Below are positions 7,710 through 17,050 of a stretch of DNA of 18,570 nt, one piece after another. This DNA is from Candidatus Aminicenantes bacterium UBA2199 (GTDB lineage Bacteria > Acidobacteriota > Aminicenantia > UBA2199): positions 1-18,570 of the forward strand of contig DCVB01000046.1 in NCBI GenBank assembly GCA_002327965.1, in the 5' to 3' direction. Numbering within the stretch: the stretch's first letter is position 1; every line of letters begins with the position of its first letter. The notes beneath the pieces are model-generated. The model ran no database searches and had not been told where the DNA came from. It saw only the letters and a list, made by a program, of their open reading frames with translations. The translations under genes were made by a program, and so were the position numbers.

Positions 7710-7728
7710 TCCTGTCATGAAAACAGGA
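7710..7728 (+). terminator. Weak stem-loop after malQ
   Basis: TCCTGT (7710-7715), seven-base loop, ACAGGA (7723-7728). It lies 20 bases after the malQ stop but has no clear T run, so termination here is uncertain. Confidence 0.3.
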
Positions 7729-7775
7729 CAGTTTCCATTGCCTGAACTTGGCATGTGAATTGCTTTCTATTCAGC

Positions 7776-7782
7776 GAGGAGG
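7776..7782 (+). promoter_or_regulatory. Ribosome site fixing the start of the FecR-domain gene
   Basis: GAGGAGG is five bases before ATG 7788. It excludes the earlier in-frame ATG at 7755 and places a signal peptide at the N-terminus. Confidence 0.8.
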
Positions 7783-7787
7783 TCAAC

Positions 7788-9917
7788 ATGAAAAAGACCT
7801 TAATCGTATTCGCGAGCATGCTGTTGTTATCGGTCGCCTGCTGGGCCGACAACGTGGAAACGAACGCCAACGAAGCCAAATATTACGACAACGCCAAGGT
7901 CGTGCGCGTCAAGAGCGTGGAGGGCGAGGGATTTGTCCGGCGTTCCTATGACGAGGGCATGGAAGAGGCCACGGTCAACCTGCCCCTGTTCGAGAAGGAC
8001 GTCGTGGGCACGACCGACGGCCGCCTGGCCGTCTATCTTGGCCGCCTGAATTACCTGCGCCTGGACGCGGACACGGTGGTCATGCTGGAAAAGGTGCCGG
8101 CACTGCGCCGCACCGACCTGGCCGTGCGCCTGGAGGAAGGGAGCATCTACCTGGACATCGAGAACCTGGACCGTGAAAAGGGCATCGAGATCCAGACCGC
8201 CGACTGCGGCATTTTCCTCCTGGACAAGGGGGTATACCGCGTCAACTCCGGCTTTGACGGGAAGACCGAAGTGATCGTGCTGGAAGGCATCGCCGAGGTG
8301 GCCGGGAGCGACAGCAGCCGCAATGTCCGCGAGAACCAGAAGATCGTCATGGAGCGCGGCCGGATGGTCGAACGGCCATTCTATTTCTATGCCTCGGAGA
8401 AGGACGATTTCGACCGCTGGAACGAGGAAAATAACCGCGATCTGGGCTATGCGCGTTACGGCACCGCCCGCTACCTGCAGGGGGGCTACGAGGATTACGA
8501 GTATGAGATGTCGCGCGCCGGTCGCTGGATCTACATGGCCGATTACAGGTCCTATGTCTGGCGTCCCTACCACGCCGGTGCCGACTGGAGGCCCTACGCC
8601 AACGGCCGCTGGGTGTGGAATCCCTATTACGGCTATGTCTGGACTTCGTACGACGCCTGCGGCTGGTTCACCCACCACTATGGCCGCTGGCACTGGAACT
8701 ACAATCACGGCTGGTACTGGATCCCCGCCTATCACTGGTCGCCGGCGTGGGTTTCCTGGTTCTGGAACGACCATTACTACGGCTGGAGCCCGCTCAGCTG
8801 GTGGAACCGGCCGGTGGTCATCATCAACAATCACTGGAACCGCCATTACGATTACCACCGCGGCATCCCGCACCACTCGCGTTCCACCATCATCATCCGC
8901 AAGAACGAGCTGTCGGCCTCCAACATCCACCGCGTGGCCCTGAACAAGGCCAATCTGGGACAGGTCAACGGCGGCTCCATCGCCTACCGGGGTTCGGCCC
9001 CCGCCGTGCGCCCGGAGCTGAACAAGGTCACGGTGATCAACGCCAGGGGGCGCTCGGTAACCTACAAGCAGGGCGCCGTCGTCAGCGCGGAAAAGTACCG
9101 CGCCCAGGGTTCCGATGTCCGCGATTCCGTCTACAAGTACAGCGCCCCTCCGGTCAGCCCTCAGGCCGTCCGCTCGACCGTCAGGAACGATAGCGAATTC
9201 CGTACGCGCAAAGACCATGAGTCTTCCGGCGGCACCCGCTACAAGTCCGGCACGGGCAGTTCTTCCAGCACCGGCAGCACCACCCGCAGCGGCAGCTATC
9301 GCAGCAAGTCCGACGATTCCGGCAGCGGCGGTTCCAGCAGCGGCAGCTCAGGCAATAGCAGCTACCGCAGCCGCTCCGGCAGTTCTTCCTCCTCTTCTTC
9401 CGATAGCTCCAGCACGACGGCCAGGAAAAAGAAAAAAGGGGAGCCGTCCTACCTCTCGTTTTCGGCAAGCGGCGGCTCCGGACAGACCTCGGGCGCGGCC
9501 GCGCCGGTTGCCCGTTATCGGAGCCGGACCGTCTCGGGCAGCGGCGCCGCATATGCCTCCGGCGAAGACACGGCGAGCCAGTCGACTGCGAATTCCAACC
9601 GCAGGTATATCGGCAGCATCCCCTCCTCACCGGGCCATTCAAGCGATTCGCGACCCAGCTCCAGTTACGGCTCCTACCGCTCCCGGAACCCAGCGACCGG
9701 CAGCAACTCGGGCAGCTCAAGTTCATCGAGCTCCTCCACCACCTACAGCCGCCCCGTTAGCAGCAGCGGCGGCGGCTCCTATGCAAGCGGCAGCCGCTCA
9801 TCTTCCCCCAGCCGCACCTACAGCTCCGGTTCCTCTTCTTCCTCCAGGAGTTCCAGTGGCTCTTCCGGATCTTCTTCGTCCAGCAGCTCTAGTAGCAGCA
9901 GGGCCAAAAAGAAATAG
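7788..9917 (+). CDS. Secreted FecR-domain protein with DUF6600-like W/Y-rich region and Ser-rich tail
   Basis: This 709-residue protein starts with a signal peptide (MKKTLIVFASMLLLSVACWA, likely cut before Asp21). Residues about 40-190 look like a FecR domain: VEGEGFVRR, a core with GRLAVYLGRLNYLRLDADT, and a segment with GSIYLDIENL and GVYRVNS. Residues about 230-340 are extremely rich in Trp and Tyr (WRPYANGRWVWNPYYGYVW and similar), matching what I recall of DUF6600 proteins of Acidobacteriota. From about 470 to the end the chain is low complexity: Ser, Gly, Thr, Tyr and Arg, with two Ser blocks each closing on a basic cluster (ARKKKKGE at about 546 and the terminal RAKKK). The export signal and composition point to a periplasmic or surface role; no activity can be assigned. 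No TonB receptor or sigma factor lies nearby, so classical FecR iron signalling is unlikely. Repeat copy 2 begins 12 bases after the stop. Confidence 0.8.
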   Translation: MKKTLIVFASMLLLSVACWADNVETNANEAKYYDNAKVVRVKSVEGEGFVRRSYDEGMEEATVNLPLFEKDVVGTTDGRLAVYLGRLNYLRLDADTVVMLEKVPALRRTDLAVRLEEGSIYLDIENLDREKGIEIQTADCGIFLLDKGVYRVNSGFDGKTEVIVLEGIAEVAGSDSSRNVRENQKIVMERGRMVERPFYFYASEKDDFDRWNEENNRDLGYARYGTARYLQGGYEDYEYEMSRAGRWIYMADYRSYVWRPYHAGADWRPYANGRWVWNPYYGYVWTSYDACGWFTHHYGRWHWNYNHGWYWIPAYHWSPAWVSWFWNDHYYGWSPLSWWNRPVVIINNHWNRHYDYHRGIPHHSRSTIIIRKNELSASNIHRVALNKANLGQVNGGSIAYRGSAPAVRPELNKVTVINARGRSVTYKQGAVVSAEKYRAQGSDVRDSVYKYSAPPVSPQAVRSTVRNDSEFRTRKDHESSGGTRYKSGTGSSSSTGSTTRSGSYRSKSDDSGSGGSSSGSSGNSSYRSRSGSSSSSSSDSSSTTARKKKKGEPSYLSFSASGGSGQTSGAAAPVARYRSRTVSGSGAAYASGEDTASQSTANSNRRYIGSIPSSPGHSSDSRPSSSYGSYRSRNPATGSNSGSSSSSSSSTTYSRPVSSSGGGSYASGSRSSSPSRTYSSGSSSSSRSSSGSSGSSSSSSSSSSRAKKK

Positions 9918-9929
9918 AAGAAAAATCGA

Positions 9930-10158
9930 AGTGTTAGTGTTAGTGATAGTGTCAGCAGGAGACCAGAACAGAATTCAGTGTCAGTGACAGTGTCAGTGTC
10001 AGCAAGAAAAAAGGGACTCGGTTCAAGGCGTAAGGTTTAAGGTTTAAGGGAAGAGAGGAGTTCCACCCTCAGCCCTACGCCTTGCGCCATACGCCGAGTC
10101 CCATTCTTTCACGTGACGCGTTACTCGCCACGCATAACCCGTTACGATAGTTCGTTAC
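9930..10158 (+). repeat. Composite hexamer/heptamer repeat element, copy 2
   Basis: Blocks in order: AGTGTT, AGTGTT, AGTGAT, AGTGTC, AGCAGG (9930-9959); AGTGTC, AGTGAC, AGTGTC, AGTGTC, AGCAAG (9977-10006); heptamers GGTTCAA, GGCGTAA, GGTTTAA, GGTTTAA (10020-10047) then GGGAAGAGA (10048-10056); four inverted heptamers (10068-10095); then an irregular seven-base-period block of GYGTTAC-like units (about 10109-10158). Positions 9930-9960 match the reverse complement of 17417-17447 at 30 of 31 bases. No gene is seen in this island. Confidence 0.9.
10013..10102 (+). other. Fold-back hairpin inside repeat copy 2
   Basis: GGGACTCGG (10013-10021) pairs perfectly with CCGAGTCCC (10094-10102). GGCGTAAGG (10027-10035) can pair with CCTTGCGCC (10080-10088) with one G-T pair. 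ATTCTTTC follows. The stem bases differ from copy 1 on both arms, so pairing is kept while sequence changes. Confidence 0.6.
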
Positions 10159-10173
10159 TTTTTCCTGTGGATT

Positions 10174-10182
10174 TGCTATAAT
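10174..10182 (+). promoter_or_regulatory. Extended -10 promoter for the transaldolase operon
   Basis: TGCTATAAT is a perfect extended -10 element; no good -35 is seen at the right distance. Transcription would start near 10189, about 20 bases before the ATG. GGAGAGG (10199-10205) is the ribosome site. Confidence 0.65.
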
Positions 10183-10209
10183 GGGAGCCGCCATGAATGG
10201 AGAGGCATC

Positions 10210-10854
10210 ATGAAAATATTTCTGGACACGGCCAGCATCGTTGAGATCAAGAAAGCCCTGTCATACGGCGTCATCGACGGCGTCACCACCAACCCCAGCC
10301 TGGTCGCCAAGGAGGGCCGGGAGTTCATCCCCCTGGTGCGGGAGATCACCGCGCTGGTCCCGGGGCCGGTCTCCGTCGAGGTGACGGCCAGCACCCCGGA
10401 AGAGATGGTCGCCCAGGCGGAACAGTATGCCGCCCTCGCCGCCAATGTGGTCGTCAAGGTCCCGATCAACCTGGAGGGGCTGCAAGTGGTCAAAAGCCTC
10501 GCCGGGCGCGGCATCAAGACCAACGTCACGCTGGTCTTCTCCCCCTCGCAGGCATTGCTGGCCGCCAAGGCCGGGGCGACCTACGTATCACCGTTCGTCG
10601 GCCGCGTCGACGACATCTCCGGCGACGGCATGGCCCTGGTCGAGGACATCGCCCTCATTTTCGACAATTACGATATCACCACCGAGATCATCGTCGCCTC
10701 GGTGCGCCACCCGCTGCACTTCGTGGAAGCGGCGCGCATCGGCGCCCACGTAGCCACCATTCCCTTCGCCACCCTGGCGCAGCTCCTGAACCACCCCCTC
10801 ACGTCCTCCGGCATGGAGCGCTTCCTCAAGGACTGGGAAAAAGTCAAGCGCTGA
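10210..10854 (+). CDS. tal: Transaldolase, small (FSA/TalC-like) subfamily
   Basis: This 214-residue TIM-barrel enzyme belongs to the short transaldolase family, which moves a dihydroxyacetone unit between sugar phosphates in the non-oxidative pentose phosphate pathway. Visible motifs are MKIFLDTA at the start, DGVTTNPSL (23-31), Schiff-base Lys83 in VVVKVPIN, TNVTLVFS (104-111) and SPFVGRVDD (127-135). Position 129 is Phe and position 57 is Glu. Fructose-6-phosphate aldolases have Tyr and Gln at the equivalent places, so transaldolase activity is the better call. Only three bases separate its stop from the following ATG, indicating an operon with the TamB-like gene, although no metabolic link is evident. 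Confidence 0.95.
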   Translation: MKIFLDTASIVEIKKALSYGVIDGVTTNPSLVAKEGREFIPLVREITALVPGPVSVEVTASTPEEMVAQAEQYAALAANVVVKVPINLEGLQVVKSLAGRGIKTNVTLVFSPSQALLAAKAGATYVSPFVGRVDDISGDGMALVEDIALIFDNYDITTEIIVASVRHPLHFVEAARIGAHVATIPFATLAQLLNHPLTSSGMERFLKDWEKVKR

Positions 10855-10857
10855 CGA

Positions 10858-13800
10858 ATGAAGAAACGGCTCAAGGTCCCGATCGGTTTTTTTTTATACT
10901 TTTACTGTTCGCCGGCGCCTATTACGGCGCGAAATACTACGTCTATCGCCTGATCACCCGCGACGGCGCCGTCGCGGTCCGCTTCAGCGACCTGCGCCTC
11001 TCCCTCTTTCCCCTGGGGCTGGAGATCCGCAACATCAAGGATTTCCCCATTTACGACGACAACCTGGTCTCGTTCGCCGGCGTCAACGTCTATCTGCCGT
11101 CGACCTCGCTGTTCATGAGGACAAAGGCCATCAGCATCGAGATCGACCGGCCGCTGTTCATCCTCGACGATTCGCTGCTCAAGGGCCGGCCCGGAGGCAA
11201 GGGGCTCGGTGCCTCCTTCTCGATCCAGCGCATCCGCATCCGTAACGGCGAGTTGCGCTTCCGGGGACGGGACATCGAAGCCCAGCTGCTCGCCTTCAAC
11301 CTGCAGTCAGGGAGCCTGGCCGAAGGCTACTCGTTCCGCGTCGATTCGCCCCATCTGAAGGTCACGCTGCCGGTGAGCGGCGATCCGGTATCGCTGGAAG
11401 GCAACCTGACCGCCGAAATCCACCAGCAGGGCGATGATTGGAAGATCAGCCGCTTCGCCTGGCAGACCCACCGGCTGCGTTTCGGCCTCAACGGCCGCCT
11501 GATGCCGCAGGGCGCATTCCAGTTCAATGTTTCGGCCCAGGGCAACCCGGAGAATGTCCTGCGGCCGCTGCTGGACGAACTGGCCGTCAACGGCCTGACC
11601 TATGCCGATGCCCGCATCAGCCGCGACGCGCAGCATGCCGTGCGCGTCAGCGCCGACTTCAACTCGCCATCCTGCCGCGTGAAGGAAAACCGCTTTCGTG
11701 ACCTGCGCGGCACCGCACGCTGGGACAGCCTGGGCCGCGCCCTGGAGCTGGAGGCCTCATTCGCCGGCGAGCTGGCGCGGACAAAACTGAGCCTGGCCAG
11801 CCGGGACAGGGAGACCCGCATCGCGTTTCATGACCTGCCCGCCGCCGTCATCGCCGACATCCTGGAGATCACCGATGACGCGCCGCTGGCCGGTATCGTC
11901 CGCCATGGCGAGGTGGAGTTCGTCCCGGGATTCATCCGCGGCCGGGCCGACCTGGACGCAACTCCCTCGCAACCGCTCAGCCTTCCCTTCGTGGTCATGG
12001 GCGGCATTGAATTCCAGCGCGACAAGCAAGCCAGGCAGACCACCTTCTCCGGGCAGAACCTGCAGCTCGGGGCCGGCGAGCTGAACATCAAGGGGCGGAT
12101 CGATTCACGGGCCCATATCCTGGATATCCGCATCGCTGCCGCCCTCAAGGACATGGCGACCCTGGTGCCCTACACGGCCTACTACCTGGACATCGACCTG
12201 CTGCCCTGGAAGTTGAGCGGCGGCAGCGGCGCCTTCGAGCTCGTCATTGACAAGCGCCAGGGCCGCAAGCGCATCGACAGCCGCTTCCGCCTGGACGATT
12301 TCCAGGCCAACCGCCAGGCCATATCCAGCCTGGGCGGCGAGGTGCACCACACGCCAGCGGGGACCCGCGGCGACATCACCGTCAATGCACCCGACCTGAA
12401 TTCCCGCGTCGACCTGGCCATCGCCGCCGGCAGGACCGCCATGCGCTTTCACGAGCTGCAGGGGGAATCACGCAAGATCATGAGAATCCTCAACCTGGGA
12501 CTGGACCTGGACGGCCCGATCACGGGCGATTTCACCTACAGCACGGGCAGGGCACTGAAGGAACCCGAAGTGCTCGGGAATTTTTCGGCCGCCCGCCTGA
12601 AGTTCATGGGCTACGCCCTCGGGCAGGTCAAAGGCGGCTTGCGCTCCAACCTGCAGGGCATAGAACTGTCCGCGCTGGAGTTTGTCCATCGCGGCGGCCG
12701 GGCGCGCGGCGACGTGACCATCGATTTTCAGCACCGGCGCTTCGACCTGCGGGGACGCATCGAGGACCTCGATGTCTCCCAGCTGCTGGGGGGGTTCAGC
12801 GGCCAAGCCGACCTGGAGATCGCCGGCAGCGGCGAGTTCATGAAGGATCCGCTGAAACTGACCTATCGATTCCGCGACGCGCATTACTACTCCGACCGCG
12901 GATTCGCCGTCGAAGGCCATGCCAGCCTGCTGACCGATTTTTCCGATTTCCGCCTGAATGCCAGCGGCCGGGCGATCCACCCGGCGGGGCTCTCGCCCTT
13001 CAGCGTCGAGCTCGCCCTCGACGGCGGACGATACTCCGGGTCGTTCAACTTCGACCTGAGCGACCTGGACATGCTCATCCCCTGGAAGAACAACGTCGGG
13101 AGCATGCGCCTGCTGGGTCAGCTTTTCACGGCCGCCGACGGTGGCCTCAGCAGCCGCGGCGTCGCCGTTTTTTCCGGGCAAACACTATCCCTGCCCAACT
13201 TCTCGCATTCCCTGGACAACTTCCAGGGAACGGTCACCTTCACCGGCGGTGATTTCTCCCTGCAGTCTCTGCGCGGCAGGATGGGGGGCGGCCCGGTGGA
13301 GGGCAACGGCCAGTTGTCCCTGGCGGACGGCCAGTTGAAGCAGATGACCTTCAACCTGCAGGGCAAGGACCTGCGCCTCTATCCCATGGACCGCACCTCC
13401 TGCCTGGTCAACCCCAGCCTGAACCTGAAATACGAGGAGAAGCAGCTGCTGCTTTCGGGTTCGCTGGCGTTCCAGTCGGTCGACTGGCTGCGCGAGATCG
13501 ACGAGCGCATCGTCTTCAGCACCCGCTCGCAGTTGTCCACTGCCGAGTCCAAGATCCTTGAAATGCTGCGGCTGGACATCGCCATGGCCAGCGAGAACAT
13601 CCTGATGCAGAATTCGCTGGGGCGAATCCGCGGCCGTTTCAAGCTGCGCCTGACCGGCACCGCCAGCTTCCCGATCCTGAACGGCACCTGCGAAGGCAGC
13701 CGCGGGGAGATCTATTTTTCCGATCGCTCCTTCAACCTGTTGAAGGCCAAGCTGGTGTTCAACAACAACGCCGTCATCGATCCGTTGATCCACGTCGAAT

Positions 13801-14288
13801 CGGAGGCGTTCGTCCAGAGTTACCGCATCCGCTTCGACATCCGCGGCAGCGCCTCGCGCGCCAAGCCCGAGCTGAGTTCCTCGCCGCCGCTGCCGACCCA
13901 GGACATCCTGGCCCTGGTGTCCCTGGGCGAGGTGTTCCAGCGCACCGGCTCTCTGGAGATCAGTTCGCGCGAAGGCGGCACCGCCCTGGTCACCGCCAAG
14001 CTGACCGAGGAAATCAAGAACCGCGCCAACCAGCTGTTGGGGATCGACCTGCTGCGCATCGATCCCGTCTTTTCCGCTTCCGGGCAGTCGACGGTGGACA
14101 CCTCGCGGCTGACCATCGGCAAGACGATCTCCAAGGGCCTGCTCGTCGTCTATTCCACCACCCTTTCGACGTCGCGCCAGGAGATCCTCTACCTGCAATA
14201 CCAGCTTTCGCCCAGCATGTCGCTGATCGCCATGCGCAACCAGGAAGGGCGTTACAGCCTCGACCTGCGCCTGCGCGCCCGGCGCTGA
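10858..14288 (+). CDS. tamB: TamB-like (AsmA/DUF490) envelope protein, interrupted by a -1 frame change
   Basis: The ATG at 10858, three bases after the transaldolase stop, opens a frame that ends after 31 codons. The long frame continues to 14288 but has no start before 11115. Joining them at the T9 run (10887-10895) gives 1143 residues beginning MKKRLKVPIGFF and a hydrophobic anchor (about 8-25), as expected for TamB/AsmA proteins that hang in the periplasm from the inner membrane. The body is rich in beta-strand repeats (GxLxLxDG-type). The C-terminal part (about 780-1143) looks like a TamB domain: GEIYFSDRSFNLLKAKLVF, DPLIHVESEA, LPTQDILALVSLGE, ANQLLGIDLLRIDP and a terminal barrel-like YSLDLRLRARR. 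TamB proteins work with an Omp85 partner in outer-membrane protein or lipid transport, and one follows 7 bases downstream. If the 31-codon frame is ignored, translation from 11115 would lack the membrane anchor. Confidence 0.88.
10887..10896 (+). other. T9 run / slippery heptamer T-TTT-TTA
   Basis: Codons from 10858 read GGT TTT TTT TTA. The last seven bases form the canonical -1 slippery site T TTT TTA, and a -1 slip enters the long TamB frame exactly (next codon ATA at 10896). A GCGCC/GGCGC stem (10915-10919 with 10926-10930) lies 18 bases beyond, farther than usual. One missing T from an assembly error would give the same picture. Confidence 0.6.
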
Positions 14289-14295
14289 GGTCACA

Positions 14296-17040
14296 TTGAA
14301 CCGCCGTGACCCGCGCCACTTCCGCCGGCTGCTGGCGTCCGCCGGCCTGCTCCTGGCGCTGGCTGCCGGGCTGCCGGCTTCCACGCCTTTCGGGCCGGAG
14401 CAGCTCATCGGCCAGGTGCGGCTGCTGGACCACGACGGGCGGAACGAAACCGGACTGCATCCCTACCGTCCGCTGGTCGACCTGCGTTCCGGCGAGCCCT
14501 ACCGCTATCGCGACATCCGGCGCAACATCGAGAGACTGAACCGAACCGGCCTGTTCTCCGGCATCGAGGTCAAGGTCCAGGAACGGGAAGGCAAAGAACT
14601 GGACGTCCTCTTCCTCCTGCAGCGCAAACCGCGCATCCGCTCCCTGGAGTTCAGCGGCGATCTTCCGCTGCCGGCGAGGGCGATGCGGTTGGCCATCTAT
14701 TCCCTGCGCCGGGGCGAGCTGTTCGAGGAGAGCCGGTTGCCCGGGGCGCTGGAGGAACTGCAGACCCTGTTCCGTTCGCGCGGATACTTCAACGCCAGGG
14801 TGTCGCCCCGCATCATCCTGTCGGCTGACCGCTCTGTCTGCACCGTGCGCTTCGTCATCACCCCGGGACGCATCGCCCGCATCGCCCGCCTGGTGGTGAA
14901 CGTCGATGACCCGAAGCAGGCGGGCGCCATTCTCGGTTTTTACGGCAACCGCAGCCATTATGTCCCGGACGAGTTCGTCAGGGCCGGGGAAAAAGCGCGC
15001 CTGCGGCTGAAGGAAAACCGCTATTATTTCCCGGAAATCAAGGTGGACGAGGAATTTCTGGACCCCGGGCGCACGACGGTCAACATCACGGTGACGATCG
15101 CCTGCGGCTTCCGCTACCATTTCTTCTTCCAGGGCATGGCCGACAGGATGGCGCTGATCTCCGACGTCTGGGAGCGGCAGGTCTTCGAGAAATGGGCCGA
15201 GGAAGAAAGCCGGGCCCGGCTGCTGAACCACCTGAAGAACGAAGGTTACTTCGACGCCCGCATCACGTCCTTCGTCACCACCCGCGGCGCGGACAAGACC
15301 ATCGTGTTCACGGCGGAAAAAGGGAGCCGCTACCGCCTGGGAACGATCACCGCCAGCGGCAACCGGGCGGTCAGCGATGAAAAAATCCAGGAGATCATCC
15401 GCGCCGACGATCTGCTGTTCAACAAGCTGTTCTGGCTGCGGCTCAATTCCCTGGTGGCCGACATGGAAGTTCTCAAGCTCTACTACTACTACCAGGGCAT
15501 TTCGCCCATTGAGATCCGCCTGGAACCGAGCTTCCGCGGCCGCCGCGTCGACATTGACTTCGTCATCAACGAAGGCCGGTCGCTGCGCATGGGCAGCGTC
15601 GAGTTCAACGGCAACCGGGCGTTCGCCAGCGCCGACCTGTACCGGCTGCTGAGGAGCCGCACCGGCAGCCCCTACGTGCCCAAGCAGTTCAGCGACGACA
15701 TCGCCCGGCTGCAGAATTTCTATTGGGACAACGGCTACGATGACGCCAGCATCCGCTACGAGCTTTCCCCGGGCGAGGAAAAGTCGCTGCTGATCACCAT
15801 TGACGAGAACGAGCGCAAGCGCATGGGCGAACTGATCCTCATCGGCGCCGCCCCCCCCCAGCGCCGGTTCCTGCGCAAGCTGTTCCCGATGCGCCGGGGG
15901 CAGCCGTTCAGCCGCAATCAACTCGAGGCCTTCCGCGCCGATGTCGAGAACAGCGCCGTCTTTTCCGAGCTGCGCGTGGAGAAGATCGCCAGGGGAGAGG
16001 AAACCCTCGATGTCCTGGTGCGGGTCGTCCCTGACCGCAGCCGCCTCTACGGTTTCGGCGTCGGCTGGGAGGAGCGCCGCGGGCCCCGCGGTACGCTCGA
16101 GTTCCAGGAAAAGAACCTGTTCCAGTCGACCTCGTCGGTGGCCGCCACCCTGCAGCTGGGCGTCAACATGCGCGACAAGCGGCTGGTGGTCAACGATCGC
16201 CGGGGCATCCTGACCGTTGACACCCCCCTGTTCTTCGACCAAAAGGTCACCTCGTCCCTCCAGCTCTGGGAAGAGGACGAAAGCTACCCCAGCTACCGTT
16301 TCAAGCGCTGGGGTCTGGGCGCCGCGTTCGTGAAGAAATTCTCCGACACGCTGTACCTGCTCGGCTCGGCCAAGTGGTATCGCACCTCGCTCACCCGGCT
16401 GGAGATCCCGGTGTTCGGCGTCGACCAGCTGAACAAGCCCTTCAACACCACCGCCCTGTCGTTCTCCTTCGTCAACGAGGGGCGCAACGATCCGTTCAAC
16501 CCGCGCAACGGCCATTTCCTCACCGCCGACCTGAAATTGGGACTGCCCCTGTTCGAGAAGGATTACACCTTCCTGAAGTTCTTCTGGAACTACCAGCGCC
16601 ATTACCCCTTGCTGCGCGACGGCGCCTTCAGCATCTCGGTCAAGAACGGCATCGGCTTCGGCGACATGTCGATCACGGAGCGTTTTTTCGCCGGCGGCTC
16701 GCATTCCTTCCGCGGCACGCGCAACGACCGCCTGGGCCCCATCAACCTCGATTCGGACAATCCCGAGGGCGGCAACATCCTGCTGCTGCTCAACCTGGAA
16801 GCCACCGTGCCCAGCGTGCTGCTGCCGGTGGAAAACCTGTACTATACCTTTTTCGCCGACGTGGGCAACGTGTTCGGCAAGTCCAGCGACCTCAACCTGA
16901 AAAAGATGGAGCGCGCCCTGGGTTTCGGCCTGAAGTACCGCACGCCGCTGGGCCCCATTCGCCTTGATTTCGCCTTCAACCTGCGCAGGGCCGCCGAGCA
17001 GAACTTCCTGGTGCAGATCGGTATCGGCAACGTGTACTGA
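14296..17040 (+). CDS. Omp85-family outer-membrane protein (BamA/TamA-like) with about seven POTRA units
   Basis: This 914-residue protein begins at TTG with GAGG five bases upstream, inside the TamB stop region. A signal peptide (about 1-29, ending LPAST) is followed by POTRA-like units at roughly 38-112, 113-192, 193-274, 275-346, 347-430, 431-509 and 510-582, each with the helix-G-Y/L-F pattern (NRTGLFSGIEV, SRGYFNARV, NEGYFDARI, DNGYDDASI, ENSAVFSELRV). The C-terminal barrel (about 583-914) carries NDPFNPRNG (731-739), FFAGGSHSFRGTRN (797-810, the Omp85 RG motif) and FADVGNVF (853-860), and ends in Tyr. It inserts or exports outer-membrane components. With TamB upstream it could be a TamA counterpart, but TamA has three POTRA domains and BamA five. 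It might be the sole BamA of the cell; the window cannot settle this. Confidence 0.92.
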   Translation: MNRRDPRHFRRLLASAGLLLALAAGLPASTPFGPEQLIGQVRLLDHDGRNETGLHPYRPLVDLRSGEPYRYRDIRRNIERLNRTGLFSGIEVKVQEREGKELDVLFLLQRKPRIRSLEFSGDLPLPARAMRLAIYSLRRGELFEESRLPGALEELQTLFRSRGYFNARVSPRIILSADRSVCTVRFVITPGRIARIARLVVNVDDPKQAGAILGFYGNRSHYVPDEFVRAGEKARLRLKENRYYFPEIKVDEEFLDPGRTTVNITVTIACGFRYHFFFQGMADRMALISDVWERQVFEKWAEEESRARLLNHLKNEGYFDARITSFVTTRGADKTIVFTAEKGSRYRLGTITASGNRAVSDEKIQEIIRADDLLFNKLFWLRLNSLVADMEVLKLYYYYQGISPIEIRLEPSFRGRRVDIDFVINEGRSLRMGSVEFNGNRAFASADLYRLLRSRTGSPYVPKQFSDDIARLQNFYWDNGYDDASIRYELSPGEEKSLLITIDENERKRMGELILIGAAPPQRRFLRKLFPMRRGQPFSRNQLEAFRADVENSAVFSELRVEKIARGEETLDVLVRVVPDRSRLYGFGVGWEERRGPRGTLEFQEKNLFQSTSSVAATLQLGVNMRDKRLVVNDRRGILTVDTPLFFDQKVTSSLQLWEEDESYPSYRFKRWGLGAAFVKKFSDTLYLLGSAKWYRTSLTRLEIPVFGVDQLNKPFNTTALSFSFVNEGRNDPFNPRNGHFLTADLKLGLPLFEKDYTFLKFFWNYQRHYPLLRDGAFSISVKNGIGFGDMSITERFFAGGSHSFRGTRNDRLGPINLDSDNPEGGNILLLLNLEATVPSVLLPVENLYYTFFADVGNVFGKSSDLNLKKMERALGFGLKYRTPLGPIRLDFAFNLRRAAEQNFLVQIGIGNVY

Positions 17041-17050
17041 TCCAGAACGA

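Noticed and set aside
7827..9218. 463-codon minus-strand frame over the FecR-domain gene
   Set aside because: Antisense shadow; the plus-strand gene has a ribosome site and signal peptide.
10858..10956. 31-codon frame as a separate small gene
   Set aside because: It is the start of the TamB gene before the frame change; the N-terminal residues fit the TamB anchor, and the remainder has no merit of its own.
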